Shown here: piece by piece, positions 58,284-64,000 of the stretch
Numbering within the stretch: position 1 is the stretch's first letter
How the letters are laid out: every line of letters begins with the position of its first letter
Assembly (NCBI RefSeq): GCF_024699945.1
Contig: NZ_JAJOMY010000001.1
Span: forward strand, 620,001-684,000
Direction: 5' to 3'
DNA length: 64,000 bases
Origin: Phenylobacterium sp. J426
Lineage (GTDB): Bacteria; Pseudomonadota; Alphaproteobacteria; Caulobacterales; Caulobacteraceae
Notes under the pieces: generated by a model
What the model saw: the letters and a program-made list of their open reading frames with translations, nothing else
What the model was told of the DNA's origin: nothing
Databases searched by the model: none
Program-made: the position numbers and the translations under genes

Positions 58284-58826
58284 ATGCTGACCCCCGGCGC
58301 CGACCATCCGATCACCATCCAACCCGCGAACACCCGCTGGCGCGCCTATTTCGCCGGCCACGTGATCGCCGACACCAACGACGCCCTGATCCTGCAGGAG
58401 GCCAACCTCGGCCCGGTGGTGTATTTCCCGCGCGGCGACGTGGCGATGGAGTACTTCACCCGCACCGACCACGTGACCCACTGCCCGTACAAGGGCGACG
58501 CCGGCCACTACAGCCTCTACATGGACGGCGAGCTGGTCGAGAAGGCGGCCTGGACCTACGAGAGCCCGTACGACGCCGTCGGCGAGATCAACGGGCGCAT
58601 CGCCTTCTATCCCGAGGTCGAGGTCTATGCCGTGGATGACGCCAAGGTGAATCCGCACCACAAGGACACGGCGCCCGCCGAAGACCGCAGCTACATGACG
58701 CGCGAAGAGGTGGACGAGATCATCCAGCACACGGACGCCGGCGACGGCACGACGCAGCGCGAGCACTGGGAGCCGAACGTGAAGGGCCCCGGTCCCGGCA
58801 GCGGCCCGGACGGCGGCTTGCGCTAG
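58284..58826 (+). CDS. DUF427 domain protein
   Basis: A 180-aa protein. Its first 120 residues form the DUF427 domain: NTRWRAYFAGHVIADTNDALILQEANLGPVVYFPRGDVAMEYFTRTDHVTHCPYKGDAGHYSL...AAWTYESPYDAVGEINGRIAFYP. The rest is a polar, acidic tail with a TREEVDEIIQHTDAGDG stretch. Family function is unknown. AGGAG lies 7 nt before the ATG at 58284. The 209-bp region upstream holds the divergent promoters with the POT gene; I see no further gene in it. The stop shares CTAG with the GFA-family gene. Confidence 0.9.
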   Translation: MLTPGADHPITIQPANTRWRAYFAGHVIADTNDALILQEANLGPVVYFPRGDVAMEYFTRTDHVTHCPYKGDAGHYSLYMDGELVEKAAWTYESPYDAVGEINGRIAFYPEVEVYAVDDAKVNPHHKDTAPAEDRSYMTREEVDEIIQHTDAGDGTTQREHWEPNVKGPGPGSGPDGGLR

Positions 58827-59218
58827 TCGTCGGGCGGCCCGGTCCAGTCCGCGCGGCCGCCGGGCCGCACGCTCATGTCCGTCCCCTCCGACCAGCGATA
58901 GGGCGTGCCGGCGGGCGCCTTGAAGTTGTCTAGGCAGCCCACGTTGACCCCGTAGTGGTCGGGCATCGAACGCTTCTTGTGGAAGGGATAGATCCCGCAC
59001 GTGCGGCAGAAGTAGTGCCGCGCGACGCCGGTGTTCCAGCGGTAGAGGCTGAGGTTGTCCTCGCCCGCCTGGATGATCAGCGCGCTCTCGTGGACCGTGG
59101 CCATTTCGGCGCCCTTGCGACGGCATAGCGAGCAGCCGCAACGGATGGTCTCCTTGATCTCGCCCTCGACGCGGAAACGCACCGCGCCGCAATGGCAGGA
59201 CCCTGACCAGACGCCCAT
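58823..59218 (-). CDS. GFA/CENP-V family zinc protein
   Basis: A 131-aa protein of the glutathione-dependent formaldehyde-activating (GFA)-like family. The zinc Cys motifs are SCHCGAVRFRVEG, RCGCSLCRRKG and FCRTCGIYPFH, all in the normal order. Despite the family name, most members have no proven formaldehyde activity. It starts at the ATG 59216-59218, one base after the gshA stop codon, so it is downstream in the gshA operon. Confidence 0.93.
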   Translation of the reverse strand: MGVWSGSCHCGAVRFRVEGEIKETIRCGCSLCRRKGAEMATVHESALIIQAGEDNLSLYRWNTGVARHYFCRTCGIYPFHKKRSMPDHYGVNVGCLDNFKAPAGTPYRWSEGTDMSVRPGGRADWTGPPDD

Positions 59219-59219
59219 C

Positions 59220-60575
59220 CTAGTAGGCGAAGTCCTCGAAGACGCGGCTCACGTCGCCGTTCCAGCGGGTCTCGTAGAGCTCCAGCAGACGCTCGGCGGG
59301 CGTGACCCCGGTCTCGGCGATGTGCTGCAGCTCGGAGAGGTAGCCGCTCTCGTCGACGAGGCCCCCCGACAGCCGATTGCGGCGCTTCAGGCCTTCAGCG
59401 GCGATGGCCAGCATGTCCCTGGCCACGTCCTGGACGCTGCGGCCGCCGACCTCCGCCTTCAGGCCCAGGCGCGCCACGTCGGCGCGGAGGCGCTCGTGGT
59501 CCTCGATGTCCCAGCCCTTGGCCAGGTCCCAGGCGGCGGCGAGTGCGGCGCTGTCATACAGCACCCCCATCCAGAGCGCCGGCAGGGCGCACAGGCGGCT
59601 CCACGGCCCGGAATCGGCGCCGCGCATCTCAAGGTACTGCTTCAGCCGGACCTCGGGGAAGATCGTCGTGGTGTGGTCGGCCCAATCCTTCAGCGTCGGC
59701 TTCTCGCCCGGAAGCTCCGGCAGTTTGCCGGCCATGAAGTCGCGGAACGAACGGCCGGCGACGTCGATGTACCGGCCGTCGCGCTTCACGAAGTACATCG
59801 GCACGTCGAGGGCGTAGTTGGCATAGGCTTCGAAGCCGAAGCCGTCGCGGAACACGAAGTCCAGCATGCCCGTGCGGTCGGGATCGGTGTCGGTCCAGAC
59901 GTTGGCGCGGCTCGACAGAAGGCCTGTCGGCTTACCTTCCTTGAACGGCGAATTGGCGAACAGCGCCGTCGCGATCGGCTGCAGGGCCAGGGACGTGCGG
60001 AACTTGGCGACCATGTCGGCTTCCGAGCCGAAGTCGAGGTTGGCCTGCACCGTGCAGGTGCGGAACATCATGTCGAGTCCCATCGAGCCGACCTTGGGCA
60101 TGTACTCCCGCATGATTTTGTAGCGCCCCTTGGGCATCACGGGGATCTGCTCGCGGGTCCACAGCGGGGTGAAGCCCAGGCCCAGGAAGCCGAGGCCCAA
60201 CTCGTCGGCGACGACCTTCACCTCCTGCAGGTGCTGCCCGGTCTCCTCGCAGATGTCGTGCACCGTCTCGAGCGGCGCGCCCGAGAGCTCGAACTGACCG
60301 CCCGGCTCCAGGCTGACATTGGCCAGGCCGCGCTCCAGCGCGATGACGTTGTCGCCCTCGGACACCGGCCGCCACCCGAAGCGGGTCAGGCCGTCCAGCA
60401 GCGCCTTGATGCCGCCGGGCTCGTAGGGGACGGGCTCATGGCTGCCCAGCCTGAAGACGAATTTCTCGTGCTCCGCGCCTACGCGCCATTCGCTGGCTGG
60501 CTTTGCGCCCTTCTCGAACCAGCGGACGAGGTCCTCGAACACCAGCGGGCGATCGCTGCACGCGACTTCGGCCAT
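59220..60575 (-). CDS. gshA: Glutamate-cysteine ligase, plant/alphaproteobacterial type
   Basis: A 451-aa GCS2-type enzyme that makes gamma-glutamylcysteine, the first step of glutathione synthesis. Typical blocks are WRVGAEHEKFVF, SLEPGGQFELSGAPLETVHD, PKGRYKIMREYMPKVGSMGLDMMFRTCTVQANLDF and EVRLKQYLEMRGADSGPW. The length and motif order match plant and alphaproteobacterial GshA rather than the E. coli type. GGGGAGG is 8 nt before the ATG at 60575; a TTG at 60581 is in frame. It is divergent from the VOC gene over a 158-bp gap. Confidence 0.96.
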   Translation of the reverse strand: MAEVACSDRPLVFEDLVRWFEKGAKPASEWRVGAEHEKFVFRLGSHEPVPYEPGGIKALLDGLTRFGWRPVSEGDNVIALERGLANVSLEPGGQFELSGAPLETVHDICEETGQHLQEVKVVADELGLGFLGLGFTPLWTREQIPVMPKGRYKIMREYMPKVGSMGLDMMFRTCTVQANLDFGSEADMVAKFRTSLALQPIATALFANSPFKEGKPTGLLSSRANVWTDTDPDRTGMLDFVFRDGFGFEAYANYALDVPMYFVKRDGRYIDVAGRSFRDFMAGKLPELPGEKPTLKDWADHTTTIFPEVRLKQYLEMRGADSGPWSRLCALPALWMGVLYDSAALAAAWDLAKGWDIEDHERLRADVARLGLKAEVGGRSVQDVARDMLAIAAEGLKRRNRLSGGLVDESGYLSELQHIAETGVTPAERLLELYETRWNGDVSRVFEDFAY

Positions 60576-60733
60576 TCCCAATACCTCCCCAGCCCAACCC
60601 GGATCGCCCAGACAAGGTCCCCAGAAGGGCGAGGTCCCGTGCGGCCGTGATCTTTACGTCGTTCAGGTAGGTGGGGGCAATTCCCGCAAGCTCAAGTGGG
60701 CGGTACCGTAGCGCTTCCGCACGGAGGGGACCC

Positions 60734-61159
60734 ATGGCTGAAGTGTCCGCGTCCGCCGCCAACATCCGCGAGGCGGTCCCATTCTTCAACGTCGCCGACA
60801 TGGCCCAGTCGCTGCGCTTCTACGAAGCCGGCCTGGGCTTCGAGGTGACCCACCGCTGGATCGATGAAGGCTTGCTCCGCTGGTGCGCGCTGCGGCGAGA
60901 CGGTGTGTCGATCATGCTCCAGGCTTACCGCCCGGATCGCCGGCCGGAGGGCGCTCCGGGCGTCGGCGTCTCGATCTGCTTCATGTGCGACGACGCCATC
61001 GCTGTCTGGCGCGAGGCGCGCGCCCGGGGGCTTTCTCCGGCTCGCCCCTTCGTGGGCAACGGGCTGTGGGTGACCGGATTCACGGATCCCGACGGATATC
61101 GCCTGGACTTCGAGAGCCCCACGGACGCCGAGGAGGAGAGCGAGTACGCCGGCGACTAG
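60734..61159 (+). CDS. VOC-family (glyoxalase-like) protein
   Basis: A 141-aa vicinal-oxygen-chelate fold protein with two beta-alpha-beta-beta-beta modules: VPFFNVADMAQSLRFYEAGLGFEVTHRW...LRWCALRRDGVSIML and GVSICFMCDDAIAVWREARARGLSP...WVTGFTDPDGYRLDFESP. The final DPDGYRLDFE is the typical metal-ligand strand. It could be a glyoxalase, bleomycin-resistance-type binding protein or dioxygenase relative; substrate unknown. It sits between gshA and rsmE but on the opposite strand. GGAGGGG precedes the ATG. Confidence 0.9.
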   Translation: MAEVSASAANIREAVPFFNVADMAQSLRFYEAGLGFEVTHRWIDEGLLRWCALRRDGVSIMLQAYRPDRRPEGAPGVGVSICFMCDDAIAVWREARARGLSPARPFVGNGLWVTGFTDPDGYRLDFESPTDAEEESEYAGD

Positions 61160-61872
61160 CGCCAGTCGCCGGCCGCCGCCTGCCAGAGGGTCAATGCGCT
61201 GATCGCAGCGGTGTCGGCCCGCAGGATCCGCGGCCCCAGCGTCGCGGCGACCGCGAACGGGAGGCCCCGCAGGATCTCGCGCTCGCGTGGCGAGAAGCCG
61301 CCTTCCGGACCGATCAGGACAGCCCACGGCCCTGCCGCCCCCTTCAGAGCTTGCAGCGCCGGCTGGGCGCCGCCCGCTTCGTCGCAGAACAGCAGCCGCC
61401 GTCCGGCCTCCCAGCCGGCGATCAGCGCCTCCAGCTTCACGGGTTCGGCGACCTCAGGCACGTCCAACCGCCCCGTCTGCTCCGAGGCCTCCGTTGCAAT
61501 GACCCGCAGCCGCTCGACGCGAGTGTGGTCCGCATTCGTCCGTTCGGTAATCACCGGCCGGATGCGCCGAACGCCCAGTTCTGCCGCCTTCTCCACGATG
61601 GTCTCCAGGGGCCCGCGCTTCACCAGCGCCACGACGAGGTCCAGGTCGGGACCCGCTCCCTGCGGCCGGGCGGGGTCGATCACCTGCAGCGTCACCGCGC
61701 GCTTGCCGACGGCCGCCACGAGCGCCCGCCACTCGCCGTCACGGCCATTGAAGACGCGGAGCTCGTCGCCCGCCTTCGCCCGCATCACCGCGCCCAGATA
61801 GCGGCTCTGTCCTTCGTCGAGGGTGAGCTCGGCGGCGGCAGCCAGGTCGTGCGTCACGAACAGACGGATCAT
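61156..61872 (-). CDS. rsmE: 16S rRNA (uracil1498-N3)-methyltransferase
   Basis: A 238-aa SPOUT methyltransferase. An N-terminal PUA-like domain (MIRLFVTHDLAAAAELTLDEGQSRYLGAVMRAKAGDELRVF) is followed by the knotted SAM domain with LIGPEGGFSPREREIL and LGPRILRADTAAISAL. It methylates U1498 of 16S rRNA in the assembled 30S subunit. The ATG is at 61870-61872; the open frame to 62172 overlaps ppk2 and is not real. It shares CTAG with the VOC gene at its end and is divergent from ppk2 with a 48-bp gap. Confidence 0.96.
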   Translation of the reverse strand: MIRLFVTHDLAAAAELTLDEGQSRYLGAVMRAKAGDELRVFNGRDGEWRALVAAVGKRAVTLQVIDPARPQGAGPDLDLVVALVKRGPLETIVEKAAELGVRRIRPVITERTNADHTRVERLRVIATEASEQTGRLDVPEVAEPVKLEALIAGWEAGRRLLFCDEAGGAQPALQALKGAAGPWAVLIGPEGGFSPREREILRGLPFAVAATLGPRILRADTAAISALTLWQAAAGDWR

Positions 61873-61920
61873 CTGGCGCGTTCTAGCCTCCCCGCACATT
61901 CCCCGCATAGGCTGAGCCGC

Positions 61921-62673
61921 ATGGCGAAGAACGATGACTACGACCGCGAGATCGAGGCGCTGCAGCTGGGCTTTGTCCGATTCCAGCAGCGGGCCATCGA
62001 GGCCGGCGAGAAGGATCTTGTCATCTTCGAGGGGCGCGACGCGGCCGGCAAGGACGGCGCCATAAAGCGCATCGTCGAGCACCTCTCGATCCGCCAGACC
62101 CGCGTCGTCGCCCTGCCGAAGCCCACCGAACGCGAGCAGACGCAGTGGTACTTCCAGCGCTACACGGCTCATCTGCCCGCCGTGGGCGAGCTCGTGATCC
62201 TCAACCGCTCATGGTACAATCGCGGGGGCGTTGAGCGGGTCATGGGCTTCTCCACCCTGAGCGAGCAGGAGGTCTTCCTGCAGGACGCGCCGATCTTCGA
62301 ACGGATGCTGACCGACGGCGGGCTGCAGGTGGTCAAGCTGTGGCTCGACATCTCACGCGAGGAGCAGGGCCGCCGGCTCGACGAGCGACGCTCTGACCCG
62401 CTGAAAGCGCTCAAGGTGAGCCCGCTGGACGCCGTCGCCCAGGAGAAGTGGGACGCCTATTCGGCCGCACGCGACGAGATGCTGGCCCGCACCCACTCCA
62501 GTCACGCGCCCTGGACCATCGTGAAGACCGACGACAAGAAGCAGGCGCGGCTCAACATCCTTCGCTTCCTGCTCAAGAGCCTGGCGCCGGAGATCGGCCG
62601 AACCGAGAAGGAGCCGGATCCGAACGTGGTCTTCAGCTACTCGGCCGACGCGGCGAACCGCCTGTTCCGTTGA
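61921..62673 (+). CDS. ppk2: Polyphosphate kinase 2
   Basis: A 250-aa class I PPK2 that uses polyphosphate to phosphorylate nucleoside diphosphates. Walker A is G38-RDAAG-K44-D (VIFEGRDAAGKDGAIKRI), and the Walker B and lid regions are VILNRSWYNRGGVERVMGF and DISREEQGRRLDERRSDPLKALKVSPLDAVAQEKW. The ATG at 61921 is the natural start; the frame is open far upstream only because of GC bias. Confidence 0.96.
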   Translation: MAKNDDYDREIEALQLGFVRFQQRAIEAGEKDLVIFEGRDAAGKDGAIKRIVEHLSIRQTRVVALPKPTEREQTQWYFQRYTAHLPAVGELVILNRSWYNRGGVERVMGFSTLSEQEVFLQDAPIFERMLTDGGLQVVKLWLDISREEQGRRLDERRSDPLKALKVSPLDAVAQEKWDAYSAARDEMLARTHSSHAPWTIVKTDDKKQARLNILRFLLKSLAPEIGRTEKEPDPNVVFSYSADAANRLFR

Positions 62674-62705
62674 CCCATGTTCTTCGTTCGTTCTAGCTTG
62701 GCCGA

Positions 62706-63903
62706 ATGAGGGATTCCCTGACTGCCGGCGAAGCCCGGCGCATCGCGCTGGCGGCCCAAGGGTTCGGCGGCGACCGCGAGGCCGAGGTCGGTCGCCGGCA
62801 GCTGACGAAGCTCGTGGAGCGGCTCGGCGTCGTGCAGATCGACAGCGTCAACGTGGTCTCGCGCACCCACTACCTGCCGGCCTTCTCCCGACTGGGCGCC
62901 TATCCGCGGGAGCTGCTCGAGGAGCTGGCCTGGGGCCGGAAGAAGGCCTTCTTCGAGTACTGGGCCCACGAGGCCTCCCTGCTCCCCCCTCGCCAGCCAG
63001 CCGCTGTTCCGCTGGCGGATGCAGGACGCGAGAGACGGCGTCGGCACGTGGAAAGGCATCGCCAAGTTCCTGCGGGAGCGCCGCGACTTTCTCGACGACG
63101 TGCTGGACGAGATCGACCGACGAGGCCCGCTCTCGTCGTCGGAACTCGAGATGGGCCACAAGGGCCAGGGCGGCTGGTGGGGCTGGAGCGAATCCAAGAA
63201 GGCGCTCGAGTGCCTGTTCTGGGCGGGCGAGCTCACCACCGCCACTCGGCGCGGGACCTTCGAGCGCGTCTATGGGCTGCCGGACAAGGTGCTGCCAACG
63301 CCGGTGCGCGACGCGCCGACACCGTCCCGCGAGGCGGCCCAACGCGAGCTGCTGAAGATCGCCGCCCGCGCGATGGGGATCGCGACAGCCCGGGACCTGC
63401 GCGACTACTTCCGAATGGGCGTGGAAGAGACGAGGCAGCGACTGGCCGAGCTCGTCGAAGCGGGCGACCTCGTGGCGGTGACGGTGAAGGGCTGGCGCGA
63501 GGCGGCCTATCTTGATCCGGCCGCCCGCCGGCCTCGGAGGATCGGAGCCCACGCCCTGCTCTCGCCCTTCGACAACCTGATCTGGTTCCGCGACCGTACC
63601 GAGCGGATGTTCGGCGTCAGGGTTCGGCTGGAGATCTACACGCCGGCCGAGAAGCGTACCCACGGCTACTATGTCCTGCCGTTCCTCGAGGGCGACGCCC
63701 TCACGGCCCGCGTAGATCTGAAGGCCGACCGCAAGGCGGGAGCCCTGCTCGTGCAGGCCAGCCACGCGGAGCCCTGGGCTAGCGACGCCACCGCACCCGC
63801 CCTGGCTCAGGAACTGAGGCGGATGGCGGCCTGGCTGAACCTCGCGGAGGTCCGGGTCGCCCGCCGCGGAGACTTGGCGGGCGCCTTGGAAGCGGCGATC
63901 TAG
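62706..63903 (+). CDS. YcaQ-like winged-helix DNA glycosylase family protein (one-base frameshift)
   Basis: About 398 aa, of the HTH_42/YcaQ group (AlkX/AlkZ-like glycosylases that unhook DNA interstrand crosslinks). The N-terminal wHTH is LTAGEARRIALAAQGFGG...LTKLVERLGVVQIDSVNVVSRTHYLPAFSRLG. Later motifs are GWWGWSESKKALECLFWAGEL and the catalytic-region pattern LLSPFDNLIWFRDRTERMFG. Six C at 62984-62989 break the frame; five C gives EASLLPLASQPLFRWRMQDARDG. It follows ppk2 by 32 bp. The glycosylase role is by family similarity. Confidence 0.88.
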
Positions 63904-64000
63904 CCCGGTGCGTCGCCACCGGTCTGGCCGGGTGGCGGGAGCTCGCTCTGGCGATCCTGCTGGGAGCCGAAGCTGGCCATCAGCTTTCGCTCCGCGCCGC
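63900..64000 (-). CDS. C-terminal fragment of an unidentified gene
   Basis: On the minus strand a frame enters from beyond the window end and closes at a TAG (63900-63902) that overlaps the YcaQ-like stop. The visible tail of about 33 residues reads ERKLMASFGSQQD then RQSELPPPGQTGGDAPG. Its polar, Pro/Gly-rich character and the shared CTAG with the neighbour fit a real gene end, but the fragment is too short to name. Confidence 0.45.
   Translation of the reverse strand, partial: GAERKLMASFGSQQDRQSELPPPGQTGGDAPG

Noticed and set aside
60883..61920. Extended N-terminus of ppk2 by some 346 codons
   Set aside because: The upstream part overlaps the VOC and rsmE genes out of frame. PPK2 proteins start near the ATG at 61921.

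Overview
This is a very GC-rich alphaproteobacterial chromosome segment. The order of the aa3 cytochrome oxidase genes, the ispH-thrB-rnhA run, the plant-type gshA, the secreted serine hydrolases and the TonB-dependent receptors all fit Caulobacteraceae. My best guess is Phenylobacterium or a close relative, inferred from gene content without a search. The window is almost fully coding. I see no rRNA, tRNA, CRISPR array, insertion sequence or prophage.

Layout. 1-4.1 kb holds the end of an LprI-like membrane protein, a 48-residue membrane protein, argS with a secreted protein gene, and a 53-residue membrane protein. 4.1-6.6 kb is ispH-thrB-rnhA. 6.6-9.8 kb has a beta-lactamase-fold hydrolase and a Tat-exported DUF885 metallopeptidase. 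9.8-13.6 kb (minus) is an apparent operon of a GT4 glycosyltransferase, a PepSY protein, a response regulator and a histidine kinase. 13.7-16.7 kb is MarR, metallo-hydrolase, crotonase and GNAT genes. 16.7-22 kb has a second serine hydrolase, a YCII protein, and an acyl-CoA synthetase next to a ThDP enzyme. 22-26 kb has a secreted protein of five four-cysteine repeats, nfeD-qmcA, and two small secreted proteins. 26-31 kb (minus) holds nitronate monooxygenase, then bdhA, yaaA, an FAD-linked oxidase and a TsaC/Sua5 gene. 31-37.9 kb has an acyl-CoA dehydrogenase, a hybrid kinase, an amidohydrolase, a 3-methyladenine glycosylase, a peroxiredoxin and a YqgE protein. 38-49.7 kb (minus) is the respiratory block ctaC-ctaD-ctaB-(50 aa)-ctaG-(149 aa)-ctaE-SURF1-thrC-M16-GNAT-GGDEF/EAL. 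50-56.2 kb has a DUF3140 protein, tldD and two tandem TonB-dependent receptors. 56.2-64 kb has a POT peptide transporter, DUF427, GFA-family, gshA, VOC, rsmE, ppk2 and YcaQ-like genes, then the tail of one more gene.

Two window-wide features matter for anyone using this annotation. First, sixteen apparent frameshifts break twelve otherwise intact genes, and every one is repaired by removing a single base, usually from a G or C run. This looks like sequence or assembly error rather than gene decay, so those genes are annotated as whole genes. Second, six convergent gene pairs share a CTAG in which both TAG stop codons overlap.

I found no clear new defence, mobile or biosynthetic system. The most interesting leads are the 20-cysteine repeat protein, the duplicated receptors with a conserved upstream element, the glycosyltransferase-PepSY-two-component operon, and the acyl-CoA synthetase/ThDP enzyme pair.
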